Assembly: GCA_025024175.1 (NCBI GenBank)
Contig: QCXZ01000086.1
Span: 20,054,245-20,118,244, forward strand
Length of the DNA: 64,000 bases
From: Rhyzopertha dominica
Taxonomy: Eukaryota > Arthropoda > Insecta > Coleoptera > Bostrichidae
Direction: 5' to 3'
Shown here: piece by piece, positions 1 through 11,700 of the stretch
Layout of the letters: each line of letters starts with the position of its first letter
How positions within the stretch are numbered: position 1 is the stretch's first letter
Made by a program: the position numbers and the translations under genes
The notes under the pieces: model-generated
What the model was told of the DNA's origin: nothing
Databases searched by the model: none
The model's input: only the letters and a program-made list of their open reading frames with translations

Positions 1-342
1 GACGGGTCGCTCGAAGTGTGTCTCTCGTTGCAAGTTATCTGGTTTCCGCATCCCGAAAACGAGCCTGACTTTATCAAATTACCATTGTTCCTCAAGTGGC
101 TGCAACAGCTGCTCTCAGACTTGCGGAACAAAGCCTTCTTCTTCATTTTCAATCGCTTTCGTCTGGATGGGGATGTTTTCTCTTCCATAGGCACTACGCC
201 ACATTCCTCCATGGTGGACGAAGTGGAAATGTTGCCTTGGACACAGACGTTGTTGGCGGTAGTTTGGAAGGTGCCTGGGGTCAGTGATAGCTCATGGAGA
301 GCCGATTCCGAGATGGACAGCGATGATGGTTCCTGGTTTATA
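1..342 (-). CDS. Exon G (partial): basic/Ser-rich segment of klarsicht/nesprin-like protein
   Basis: The acceptor GGTTGTTTCAG is followed by T that completes the Val codon of exon F. The frame then stays open for 341 nt to the window edge. The peptide begins INQEPSSLSISESALHELS and later has a strongly basic cluster SRRKRLKMKKK, then Ser/Cys-rich sequence. The basic cluster could act as a nuclear-localisation or binding segment, which is inference. The exon or gene continues beyond position 1. An overlapping plus-strand reading frame here is a shadow. Confidence 0.73.
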
Positions 343-515
343 CTGAAACAACCATACCACCATTCAACAAAAATGTTAATGCTTCTATACTAGACTAAAG
401 GAGTTCAAGTAAAGGTGAATAAAACAGTCAAATGCAAGTCCAGGACCAGAAAATGTCATCACCCAATCAGCTAAATATGCAAGGTGTTTAAAAATTTGGT
501 GTCTCACCCTACGAC

Positions 516-545
516 TAGTTTCGCCCTGTTGGGGCTCATCGGGCA
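516..545 (-). ncRNA. Hammerhead-ribozyme-like core, copy 1 (degenerate)
   Basis: The minus strand reads CCGATGA, then GCCC-CAACA-GGGC, then GAAACTAGTCGTAGGGT. The GCCC/GGGC arms form hammerhead stem II and GAAA the second core half. The first core half should be CUGANGA; here the conserved U is C, so this copy is probably inactive. Hammerheads are known in Penelope-like and other retroelements of animals, so this may mark such a repeat. Confidence 0.4.
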
Positions 546-1759
546 GCGGTAGAGAGTAAATTGACCAAAGCAGGCGAGCAGACTGGTGCTTATGAGAATA
601 TGAGGGCAAATGCCGTCAGTGTCATCTAAGCGGAACTCTGCTAGCTAGGCGGTCTATAATGGGCCTGTTGCCCCCCTTTTTTTTATTGCAGAATATGAAA
701 CTACACCAAAAATATAGACCCCTGTTATTTTTATTTTTTGCAAAGCGCTTAGTTAATGCTTAAAAAAAGATTGTTTATGTGTAAAGTTTGAATCTCTGAC
801 GTCAGCGTTCCCTGGCGCGCATACTGCGGTGTAACTGTGTGATGTTGCCACGCCATTTTCTGTTCCTGGCATTCCTGTCGGCCGAGATGAGGTTTCTGAA
901 ACCGAAGTCACAGCAGCGTTGCCATTTTATTCCAAACTCGCAATCGTAATTATGAATTATAAAAACCTACACGCGAATGGATGTGTTAAACGCTATTCAT
1001 TGTTGGTCGTTTTCACTGTAAATATTAAAACGTAAAATATATTAAATTAAAATTATAACTTGCAGCGGATATATCGCAAACAGAATTCATTTTATGGCAG
1101 CTGAAGGATAAGTTCATATTTCAAGTGATATTAAAACGGGAACAACTATTTATTAAGTAGGTAAACTTGTTTAAATCTGAGTTACAGCATGCATAGCTGC
1201 CATTACATCATTATTCAAGTCGCAACCTTTAAATAGCAAAATCGCCTAATTTGCGTAAAATCGAACGATCTGGCCACACAAGTTTCCATTCATGTAAAAT
1301 TCGTCAATCATGTGTAAGTCAATTTTTGGTAAATTGTCCGAAGATCCCTTCACATAATCTTGCACAGTCTATGTTTGAACAACAACGTACCAAGCAGATA
1401 AAAACAAAACTTTAACGAGTCCTCCGTTCTCAAACCAAAACGTAAACAAAGTTACAAAGGCACAGAACCACAGAACATACGCATGTTCAACAGTGACAAA
1501 GGTGTCAAGCATGCAACAGGGCATCCGGCACATCAGCACAATAGCGGAGTGCGTCTCCAGAAACGGTGACGTATCACGAAATATTTGAAATTGGCGGTAA
1601 ACCTTTAAAGGTAAAAATAAGACACTAAAACATTAAAAATATTTTTTCTATTGCCAGCTTCTAACTCCATTAGGTCCAGGCAAAGTCGCACATGTGTTAT
1701 AATAACGATTTACTGTTGAGGGCAACAACCCCATTGTGATAGACACCGCTTAGATGGCA

Positions 1760-1842
1760 CTACACCAGTCTGCTCGCTGCTTTGGTTAATTTACTCTCTG
1801 CCCCTGCCTGATGAGCCCCAACAGGGCGAAACTAGTTGTAGG
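1760..1842 (+). ncRNA. Hammerhead-ribozyme-like motif, copy 2 (intact core)
   Basis: CTGATGA (1808-1814), stem II GCCC-CAACA-GGGC and GAAAC (1828-1832) match the hammerhead core exactly. Bases 1831-1841 can pair with 1760-1769, with one mismatch and one bulge. That forms a stem III that places GTC (1768-1770) at the expected cleavage site. I could not find a convincing stem I between 1771 and 1807, so activity is doubtful. Confidence 0.42.
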
Positions 1843-2628
1843 GTGAGAGTGGATTGACCAGGGCAGATGATTTATTTCATCCTGCTTACAAAGTAGCTTC
1901 TCTGAAGCCATTGATAGGAACCTGCATTAAGCCAGTGTCTAACACAGTTATAGACAGCCTAGCTCGCACAGTTCTGCTTAGATGGTACTGAGGGCATGTC
2001 CTCGTATTCTCATTAATGATACTATTATAGTCACAAATGGATATTTAAATAGAGACAAACAATAGTGCGGAATCAATGAAATGTAAAATCTAGTAGTAAA
2101 TCTGATGTGTTGACAACACTGTTTTTTGCGTGCCACGGCTGCAAGAAACAGTATGGCAGGCTGTTGGGCCAATCAGAATCTATCTCAAATTTTCAGCCTG
2201 CTATGTGAGAAGTATAACTCATCAGCACAACAAATGTCAACCACTACCTATTTCAAAAGTAACTCAAAAAAGTCACAATGTGACTTTTCCGAATTAACAG
2301 CTATAATTTATGGTCGAAATCTGATAACTTTGACCAATGTCAAAGTATCAAGAGGTGAAGAGTGGGGTATCTCAAGACTTAGTTTTAGACCCATTTACTT
2401 AGCATATTTCAGATACTAGTCAAGTAATAAAATAAAATATCACCACATTTGCTGATACAATTGCAATAAGTGCTTCAGGAGGACTTGACAAGTTGGAAGA
2501 CTGGTTGATGTTGACACTAAATTAAGTTTGAGGGTTTAAATCCTAGTCAAAGCAAAAAATCTTTTTCAACAAATTGAGTACGCCCGTAAAATTTAATATA
2601 AATGATAATAATAATAAAATCTACTTAC

Positions 2629-3252
2629 ACCGTGTTTGATGTTGATTGAGATAGTTGCGAGATGCATGAAACACTCCATGGCCGATGTCCCTTAAGCACA
2701 AGTTTATTAGGCCTCATCAGAACTTTAGGAGTACTATCGGGCGAGTCCAGTTCCATCAGCAAAGTATTCTGGGATGCATTACCCTGACCTGCCCTGTAAG
2801 TGGCTATGCTCTCGTTCTGGTCTTCCGAAGTCTGTGATTCCTGCTCTTCATCTTCTCCACTAGCATCACAACTATCATCTGGCCTTTCCATGTCCAGCCA
2901 CTCCTTCACACGTGTGATTTTGTTGATCGGAGTCACGATGGTTGGTTGTCTCTTCTTGTTCTTGTCAGGACTCACCAGTTCTTCGGCTTCCTGTACCAGA
3001 CGTCTGATGTCCTGCATCAAGGACTTGGAAGTGGCAGCCCGAGCATATTGCTCGTCTTGCGAGCTCAGCTTTTCTTCTTCTGCAGGTTTCTCGTCCATCT
3101 TTGAGTATGTCCACTCATCCTCCGAAGTTTCATCAACCGTTGTTTGGACTTTCATGCTGGCCTGCTTGAGGTTCATAACTTTCTCCATCTCCGAATCTGT
3201 GTCTTCGTGCTTGAAGTAGTAGGTAGCTAAGTTCGGAGCTGTTCGATTCGAT
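2629..3252 (-). CDS. Exon F: large acidic/helical exon of klarsicht/nesprin-like protein
   Basis: 624 nt on the minus strand from the GCATTTTAG acceptor to the GT|GTAAGT donor. It supplies one base to finish a Lys codon, then 207 codons, then GT, completed to Val by the next exon. The peptide opens NLATYYFKHEDTDSEMEK and continues through a Glu-rich helical region with SLMQDIRRLVQEAEELV and TRVKEWLDMERPD, then a very acidic Asp/Glu/Ser tract, and ends near RPWSVSCISQLSQS. The open frame extends into the upstream intron with a spurious Leu-rich start that should not be annotated. Confidence 0.8.
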
Positions 3253-3339
3253 CTAAAATGCAACAATGATGATAACAATAGTAATAATAGCTGAATGTGT
3301 CTTTGTAATTTAACATGTAACCTTAGCAAGCATACTTAC

Positions 3340-3491
3340 TTCGTAAACTGTGAAGAGTCTTCACCAAATGGTTGTATGTGACTCCTTGCTTCACCGTTCT
3401 GTTTTGTTTCTTCGTTTTTCGTTTCTACAGTGATCATGCCGTTTTCAGTTGTGTTCTGCATCCCTCCGCTTTTGTAATCATCGATCTCATC
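3340..3491 (-). CDS. Exon E: polar linker of klarsicht/nesprin-like protein
   Basis: 152 nt on the minus strand. The acceptor TATTTAG is followed by GAT GAG, and the donor is GTAAGTATG. It begins in phase 0 and leaves AA, which exon F completes to a Lys codon with its first base A. The peptide is polar and Asn/Glu/Thr-rich, ending HIQPFGEDSSQFT, with no recognisable fold. The introns on either side are 52 and 87 bp, typical for insects. Confidence 0.75.
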
Positions 3492-3543
3492 CTAAATACA
3501 AATCAATTGTGGAATGTGGTAATGTTAATTGATTTAATCGTAC

Positions 3544-3660
3544 CTCTATCGAAGAACTGTCACTGGAAGAATAGCTTCTATTAGATCTAAATTTGCCACT
3601 CAAACGAGGATGCTTGGGTACTGGTTCACCATCACAGTCACTGTCGGAATATGTGGAATT
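3544..3660 (-). CDS. Exon D: Ser/Asp-rich linker of klarsicht/nesprin-like protein
   Basis: 117 nt (39 codons, phase 0 to 0) between a CTATTTTCAG acceptor and a GAG|GTACGA donor on the minus strand. It encodes YSDSDCDGEPVPKHPRLSG followed by a Ser-rich stretch. This looks like a disordered, phosphorylatable linker after the spectrin repeat. Joining exon C keeps phase 0, although a small exon in the 16 kb intron between them cannot be excluded. Confidence 0.72.
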
Positions 3661-4524
3661 CTGAAAATAGAAATTTTATATTAGTACTTTTTCCTTCAGG
3701 CAAAAACCGCAACATTACAATAACAAATTGAGAAAAGAAAATTAATGTTGTACAGCAAATAATTTGGTGCTAAAGTAGACTCCACCGACTTTATACAAAA
3801 ATATCAAAATAAATGTTTTGATTGTGGTTGCTTACATAGATTCTATTTTTTCGACTGCAAAAAAATCTAAAAACTAAAAAACTGGCGATAAAAGAATTTC
3901 AGTTTACATGGAATATCAGCCGAAATAATAAGCTTCATAAAACATGTTTCTCAACTTCAAAAGATTGTTTCGGCACATGTAAAAGTATAAACAAATATCA
4001 CCCAGTTCTATTACTGTATTGTGATCACACAGAACAAAGTCAATGTAGGTTACTATCGGGTGTGTAGGCTTAATTTTCATGAAATGAAAAGTATTTTTAC
4101 ATATTTGCATCAAGTAAATTTTCCAGTTCAAGAATAAAAAGCGATGTCTGGCCTTGCTCTGAAGCAAGACATATAAGTATTAAGATAGCTAATGAACCGT
4201 TCAATTTCCTCTTTAAATTCCTATACTATTTTGTGTTCATTTACATAAAATCATGATTTTAGGAAACCTCTAAAAGAAAATACTCCCAAGGAGTAAAGTC
4301 AAGTCACTTTGTTCAAAATAAAATTTTTATGTTAAGTTGTAGTTCTGTTGAATCAAACACTATAATTCTCTTGTATTTAATTAATTTTTTGCTTTCTGCC
4401 AAACACTTTTGATTGACGGAACATTTAATTGGCTTAATTTTAATCACCAAAAACCAAAGACTCGTTTAATGCAACGGTGATAACGACTAACCTAGATTCT
4501 AAGTTGTAACATAATTATATGCAA
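3661..4524. other. AT-rich intron sequence, nothing recognised
   Basis: The upstream side of the 16 kb intron between exons C and D begins here. The sequence is AT-rich with no repeat or gene I recognise. Confidence 0.5.
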
Positions 4525-5382
4525 TGAAAAACCGCTGCAAATTGAATCATCCAATTGCCAAAATGACATTTACGTTTTTATTTCTTATGCTATATGATTA
4601 GTAATCAGGTTTTGAGCATTATTTCCCTTTATACATTTTTTCTAAGTCAAACGAGGACTGTTTGTGGTATTAGCAAAAATATAATAAATTTTAAAATCGG
4701 TTTTTTCCAAATAACTCGAAAATTATTAACTTAACAGAAAAATTACAAGAGGGCTGTCTGATCAGAAATTTGATTTTCTATATAATACCAAAATTTTAAA
4801 AAAATCGTACGAGCAGGGTCCAAAATAGGTTTTTTGGAAATATTTCGAAAATGTCAAAATTTTGAATAAATTTTCTAAAACACTTTTTGTGAGAAATTTT
4901 ATTTCCTATCTGATGGTATTTTTTGTATATATCAATTATATTCGAAGATATTTAGGAAAAACCGTTTTCTTTAAGTGACGCTTTTTTGCTAGTATCTTCT
5001 AAACAGTTTGCTGCACCGAAAATTTATATGAACGAATAATACTCACAATTATACAACTAATCATGAAAAAAAATAAAAATTTGCAAAAAGGGTAGTTACT
5101 CTCCAATTTCGCTCCGTTCCCGATACTCTACTTATCCCATAAACAATAGGTCGCTTTGGGTAGTTGAGATTTATACGTTTGCCGAATTTCAAGTTCATAT
5201 ATTAAGTCTTTCGAAAGTTATCGTGTCCACAAACAATTCCACAGACACACAGACAAGAAATTATTTTTTGCTCAAATTTTGTTTTTTTGTGTTTTCGACC
5301 ATTTTAAAGCGAATGAGCAAATAAAAATTTTTGAAACTGTTTTTCGCAATACAATACTTCCCATCCGTTGGATGTTGAAGTA
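4525..5382 (+). repeat. Unclassified ~830 bp interspersed repeat, copy 1
   Basis: It starts near AAACCGCTGCAAATTG and ends near TTCGCAATACAATACTTCC. The same sequence recurs at 14762-15558 (plus), 63055-63876 (minus) and as a partial copy at 8478-8700. Shared blocks include TTTAAGTGACGCTTTTTTGC, CAATAGGTCGCTTTGGGTAG and CACACAGACAAGAAAT. No coding frame survives and no terminal inverted repeats are obvious. The superfamily is unknown to me. Confidence 0.75.
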
Positions 5383-6435
5383 AAACTAATACAACATACA
5401 ATATATTTCAATTTACATTTAAAATGTTATAACGTCATACTGTATGGATGATACTATAACTATATGTTAGTTTATCACAGTAAAGTTACTATTGCAGCAA
5501 ATAAATTTTTAAAGTGAAATAAAACATTTTTTATTCAAATATATGTTCCTTTTGATTTCCTCTAGAAAAAACCTTTACTTTTGTCAAATAAATATATTTG
5601 AATTTTAAGTAAAGGTTTAGATAGTGCAAAAAATGTTCAAGAAACAAGAAAAAGGTTAAATTAATGCAACAAAATATGTAATTTGAAACAAAAAAAGTAC
5701 CGTTACATTCACTAAAAGAGCAACAGTGTTTCTTTGAATTCTCAGTGCTACAATTTTGTTTGTTGACCACAGTGAGCATGTAAAAATTTGCTTGGCCTTC
5801 TTGCAAAACATTCATTTGACAAAGTTTCTCCTTTTAAAATAATTGCTTGGTTTCTGTTGTAGTCAAAACAAATTAAACTTGACATTCTTATATCAGAACA
5901 TTTATCCGATGTAAGAATTTTCTAAAAATGTAGTCTCTTCAAGTATAATACATCCGGCATATTCTAGTGATTTAATGTTTTAACTAACAGTTTTGTCAGT
6001 ACAATAATTGGCAGCAAAATGTACGATTTTAATTGTTTTGTTGTGAAGCTTTAAGGTTATTTAAAAAAAATTCTATTGTTGAGGAACGGTCAAGTGATGT
6101 TTCGTGATCTGTTTGATGTTTTCTGGAATATATATATTTCGTAATCATAATTCATAACAGTTTTTCTTTTACAACCACTATTAACAGTACCTAAGTATGC
6201 CAAAAAGCTGTTTGTGTCTGAAAGTAAGGCAAAATTATTATAAAGAAGAATATTTATCAGCTTTCAATATGAACCAAGACAAGCATTTAAAAAAAAGAAA
6301 ATATCCTATTATAATGCTATAATTCTTCTTTAGAAATAATACCTACATATTATTCCAAATTTGCTAAATTGACAATGACAATTATTTGAATATAAAAATG
6401 ATCAGATAAGTATTTCTGTCCTAGAAGAGCAACCA
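5383..6435. other. AT-rich intron sequence, nothing recognised
   Basis: Very AT-rich. Open frames on the minus strand are Phe/Asn/Lys-rich and look like chance. Confidence 0.5.
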
Positions 6436-6439
6436 AAAG

Positions 6440-6955
6440 GCAGTATCGATACCACCTTGTCGTGGTATTCAAGTATTGAAAGTATTCAAAAGTATCGAAA
6501 ATATTTAAAAGTATGGAATGTACTCAAAAGTATCGAAGTATCAAAAATGTTCAAAAATAGTGAAAGTATTTAAAAGTATCGAATGTATTCAAAACTATCT
6601 GAAGTGCCGAAAGTATCAAATGTATTGAATATATGGAAGTAATGAAATGTAATTTAAAGTATGACAAGCAGTTAAAAGTAATGATAATATTAAAAATTGA
6701 AACAATACAAAGTTGCAAAAGTGTGTATCAAAAAACTGTAGCGTCCACAATATTGGCAGCATCAAAGGTATTAAAGGTATGGAATTATATTATTAATTTA
6801 ATAGTACAAGAACTGAAATTATTGCAGTATTCAGTACTTTAACTAGTGACTTATAGAACACATAGTGAAGCATATTCGATACTTTTAAGTAGTATCGATA
6901 CTGCATCGGTATGAATATCGATACCTGTCTATTGGTATCGCCCAACCCTAGAAGG
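6440..6955 (-). mobile_element. Candidate hAT-like non-autonomous element with AGTATCGAA repeats
   Basis: Left CAGTATCGATACC and right GGTATCGATACCTG-type sequences are inverted. The interior 6470-6610 is a degenerate tandem of AAAAGTATCGAAAGTATT-like units. The right edge, on the minus strand, begins TAGGGTTGGGCGATACC, a sequence typical of hAT termini. The left edge does not show the same terminus, so the boundaries are uncertain. Confidence 0.4.
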
Positions 6956-7930
6956 CAGTGCTTGTGTACAAACTGATGCGCCTGACTGGCAGGCAACTAA
7001 ACACGCACTGCGAGGCAAGTCTAACCTTCAGGGGCTAATCGACGGCTTCACAAATTCCTTGCTATAATGATGTAACCGGCAAATTTTAAAACACAACCTG
7101 ATTACAAGAATAGTTCGGCACGCTTTTAATTACCGAACAACTAAAAATACATTACGTCGCTCCGCAGTGACCGTAAAGAACGGTGGTCAATTAGACGGAC
7201 CACGGACAACATTTTCTCGGCCTATTTCTCAAATTAGATGGAGGACATCGTCCAGTTTAAGAGCGAACCTTGAAACGCGGTTGCACTGTCCATTTCCGCA
7301 AACTCAAAAAACAAGCGCAAGGAGAGGTAATGGTCTAAGACGAGGTGAAATGGCACGTTTTCTCGAAACGATCGGTTTTTATGGGGCGGCGAACAATGGA
7401 GTTGAGTCGTTTTACACTGGCTGCTTTTTCTGGGTTTCCCGGCAAGTCAACACCTATTTCCAGTTAACTCGCTCCATTAAGCCATAAAGTCTCAAAATAA
7501 CGAAATAATGCAGCAGTCGGTGAAGTAACGTGTTTGTAAGCTGTTGCACGGAAAAAGTGTTATGAAAGCTTGCTATTTTTAATGATTACGCTAGCTATTG
7601 TTACAGGTTGACGTCACCACGGCAATTCGACAATATCCAGCCCCTGAAGCTGCAGGAAATGTAACGAGTGGACTTAAACAAAACGTTTCGAAAATTTCCA
7701 CGCCTCCCTTTCATATGTCAAGAGATAACGATCGCGGTCTGGGGTTTTCCTTGGAACATTCACACCTTCGTTTAAAAGAATGACAAACGAGGTTAAAGCC
7801 ATACCGATAAAAGGCATGATTTATCAAAACACGCTGGAAACTGCCGAAAATGAGGTATAGAAAAAAAAAGCGTCGCACAGTGGGAAAAATACCGATCTAA
7901 TGCACCGAATCGGCTCGTATACTACTTAAA
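6956..7930. other. Intron sequence with moderate GC, nothing recognised
   Basis: GC is slightly higher than in the flanks. The 106-residue plus-strand frame near 7167-7487 has no recognisable motif or splice context. Confidence 0.4.
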
Positions 7931-8131
7931 TATACAGGGTATTCCACGAAGAGCGTTCATTAGATGAATATCGGAATCCAATTAGAGCAACTTTCTGAAA
8001 ATTTGTAGATTATATTATAGTTTCATATTGGGCTCATTTCATTTAAAATAGTTTCAGGTTTCGGCCAGTTCCGGTTATACCGGGCAAGTTGATAGCAACT
8101 TTGTTAATTTAAATTGAACGCCCTGTATATT
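7931..8131. mobile_element. Short element with inverted TATACAGGG ends
   Basis: About 200 bp bounded by ATATACAGGGTATTCC and GAACGCCCTGTATAT, which are inverted relative to each other. Short insect elements with TACAGGGTGT-type ends are common. It has no coding capacity and the family is unknown. Confidence 0.4.
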
Positions 8132-8477
8132 ATGACATTTTTAGGATCTTCTTGAATTTCATTGTCACTTTGTTAATATGACGTGGGTCTTGAAAATTTT
8201 AACATTTGTGGCGTGCTTGAAAAAAATATCTTCAAAACAAAACAACCTAGAGATGCGGTTTGAAAAATTCAATTCCCCATGAAATTTTCTACATTACTTA
8301 CTTCCAACATCGTACGTTTTTGAAAAAAATTACTAATTAGGCAGAACTCAATTTGATTTTTTTAATAGACGCTAAATTTAGTGATCTTCCATTTTTATTA
8401 AGGTATGTTGGGGTCTGTTCTTAAAAGTTTAGAAAATATTTGCGATTTTATGTTATTTTTGTGAGTAAAGACACAAA

Positions 8478-8700
8478 AACCGCTGCAAATTATATCAATA
8501 CTTCCAATGTCATAATGACATTTACGCTTTTATTTCTTATATTATACGATCAATAGTGAGGTTTTGAGCATTTTCTCTCTCTACACATTTTTTTCTATGA
8601 CAAACGGTTCTCGTGATATTAGCAAAATTCCATAAATTTTTAAAATATTTTTTTTCTAATAATTTCAAAATTATTAACTTTTCTGAACCGAAAAATTTGC
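8478..8700 (+). repeat. Unclassified ~830 bp repeat, truncated copy
   Basis: Matches the first ~220 bp of the copy at 4525, from AAACCGCTGCAAATTATATC through ATTTACGCTTTTATTTC and ACACATTTTTTTCTATGA. It then diverges at 8700 into unrelated AT-rich sequence. Confidence 0.6.
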
Positions 8701-11700
8701 AGCGTTACTACATTATACTAATTTAACAGATAAACTCATAAATTTATTAAAAGGTTATAACATCAATATTGCAATAAAGAGTACTTAGTTAGTAGGATCG
8801 CTATATACAAAATTAAAGGATAAGACGTCACTATTAAATAACTCGATGTAATTTAAGCAAAAAGTTAATTTTAGAAATGATACATATTAAAATGTGATAG
8901 TAAAAAAAAATCGGATATACAAAATTTGGGTGTAATTCATACTTACTAAATTAAAAAACATTTTATAATATTGGTAAAGTAAATTATATTATATTATAAT
9001 TTTGTAAAAAAAACATACTGTAAGTTAATTTTACAAAATTAAAAACTTAAGAATATTATATTATTTGTTCTAGCATTTTTTCTGTTCATTTAAGACTAGT
9101 GACGTTAGAAAACGTTTTTCTTCTCTTTAATACAACTTTGTTAACTAAAGCTACTACCTTATATTTAAACATGGTTTATAAGTAGTATTGACCGCCTACA
9201 TTGTCATTTTTACCAGTGTGCGTCATTATCAAGCAATCTCTATTGTCATGTTTATATTTACCTTCGACAATATGGCAACCAAAGGCAATATCGTCAGCAT
9301 TATATCTTGATCTACGATCTATCACAATATTAACACCTTTTTATCTTAAATATGCGCCGTGTACAGCACTCAAGTGGATACTGTGTGCTTTTCCTACAGC
9401 CAGGTTCGCAAATGTTGCTACGTGATTACTAGCGAGTATGCATTCTGATTTAGCAATAAAAAAGCGGACTTTCCGCATCACCAGTTCAGCTGACTCTGTA
9501 TAAGAGTGTAGACAAATCTCAAATGAAAATTTGCCGACTGAGAAAAGCGCAAATTATCAATATTCCTGTCGTTTGTAACAAATTACAGCCACGACTCGAA
9601 ATGAATACTAATGCAACAGCGGCTAACACATGTCAGTTTGGATATGTTAGTTTTGTACGATGAACCATGTCAAATTTGAACGAACGGTAACCCACCTATT
9701 AAAATACACCTTAACAAATGATAAATGTACAGCTTTTTTGCTAGAGGTGGTCACGCATTTAAAATGTGTTCCTTACTAACGAGCACCGTATAAACATTCA
9801 CTTTTTCCTGCTCCTGGAGTCATTTGTCTACAGTATGATTTACTAACTTGGCAGGTGTTCGAAATAAACAAGAATTAATGAGAATGACAGCAGACACTTT
9901 ATAAAAATGATTCTATCTACGGCATATATTTGAGCTTGCGATAATTAAGTGCTTTTAGTACTACACTCCCCTTAATAATAAATCTGTTACTCACTCCGCA
10001 AACACAAACAGAATGATAAGAGCGTTCATCGCAATTGTAATATAACATGAAGTGTGATGTGCGGTGATAAACAGATAAAGCTTTTTGCCGTAAAACATGG
10101 CGGCAAAAGTGCTAATAATATCTGCACCAACAGTTTATTCAGCAATTTTTTTATATAACCAGTCGTAACCAATATCGCGCATCTCGCATCACGTCCCAAA
10201 TAATTAAGGCAAACATCGAATGCAAACAATCTTTTTTATTTGCAAGTTACGTCTGCACTTAGAACAGCAGTCAAAATCTTCCCAATGTCATTCCAAGGTA
10301 CGAACAGAAAATTTACAGCCGCCGACAAATAAAAATTTTGAACGCTCTGCTAAAGAGGTCTAAAATTCGTCTATACTTCAATGATGTAATAATAATGGAA
10401 GTGCTATTTCGAAATTTCGATTACATTGTAGAGCCTAGAACGAACGAACAAGCAACGATAAGACCATTGATAAATATTAACTGTTGAAAAATTAATTACT
10501 AGCATTGTGCGAAATTACAAATTGCCAACTTAACCTATTTTCAAATATCAAAATGTAGCTAGATTTGATGACATTGACATTAAAAATATACCTTCACAAA
10601 AGGTGGGGCATTTGAATATTTTTAAATACGTGTTAGAGGCAGGGAAAATGAATATGACCAAGTGATTCTATTTTATTGGGCTCTCTTTTGCTCATTGGAA
10701 AAGCAATGTAGGTCTCTCTCCTTACCAACTCGTTTTCATGAAATGCCCCCCCCCCCCCCCAATACAAATGACAAAATACTGTCAGAAGTAACAATATAAT
10801 GAGTAAATGGACGCAATATTAAAGGTCATAGAAATCTTTAAAAAATGAGAAGTAATGATAAATACGTGTGGGACTGGAAGAAAAAAAGAGCTCTACAAGA
10901 TAAGAATGACTGTACGAACACAAAAGAAATGAGGTAAAAATAACTCGGAATCACCCTAAGTGTTGCAGCTGTTGAGCGAAAGACTTGGAAATAAACTATA
11001 ACCATAACTGCAAGTACAAAATCACATTTTTGCGAATAAACAGGTCATCGAATAGCAAGAGGAACGACTGTTTAACATTATTAAATTTGAAAAATTGTAC
11101 ATGGAAGATGAATAAAAGATGGTATCAATAAGAAACAAGGAAGTTGGTTAAATGCGAGAAAAGTTGCATATTTTCATGTGGTTTAAGGATCTGGAACATT
11201 TGTTTCAATATCTTGCTTAGTTTGGAAATATTTCGAAAAAAGTAAATTTCTGCATTTTGCTTTTTAAATTATTGGGCATTTACATAAGTCGATACAGGCT
11301 TTTAAACAAACGTTTTAAAAATACGATTAAAACGATACAGTACACATATGTCATCTTACTGCATTTAATACGCAAAAATTAGAAAAATAAATCAAAAACA
11401 TCAAGCTGCATAATATAAACGAAAATATAAGTCAACACTAGCTGCGACTTAAGCAAACAATATCGTCTTATAATATAAAAAAGCATTGCCTAGTAACGTT
11501 ATTTCAAAAATATTGTTCAAAAAAGCAAAGATACCGGGCGTTGATTTATTTACTTGATTTTTTATTTTTCTTATTTGTTTGCTATTAAATGTAGTTAGTG
11601 CTTTTATCATTCTAATCGTATTGTTCTCTCTAACTTGTAGCGTAAAAATCCAATGTGACATAAAAAATTGAAGGTAGGACCACAAAACACAAGTATCAAA

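Larger units (their letters stand above)
343..2628. other. Intron between exons F and G, with interspersed repeats
   Basis: A 2.3 kb intron, mostly AT-rich. It holds three related repeat pieces: 385-645 on minus, 1738-1860 on plus and a short piece near 1975-2025. They share the tracts CTTAGATGRCACT and CACCAGTCTGCTCGC, and the two longer pieces also share a hammerhead-like core. Nothing else is recognisable; the small open frames have no gene-like features. Confidence 0.5.

Noticed and set aside
16..393. 125-codon plus-strand frame at the left edge
   Set aside because: It is antisense to exon G, which has an acceptor, phase match and compositional continuity with exon F.
2800..3219. 139-codon plus-strand Ser-rich frame
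   Set aside because: Antisense shadow of the acidic exon F.
6440..6640. CRISPR-like spaced repeats
   Set aside because: Units are degenerate, contiguous without unique spacers, and the genome is eukaryotic.
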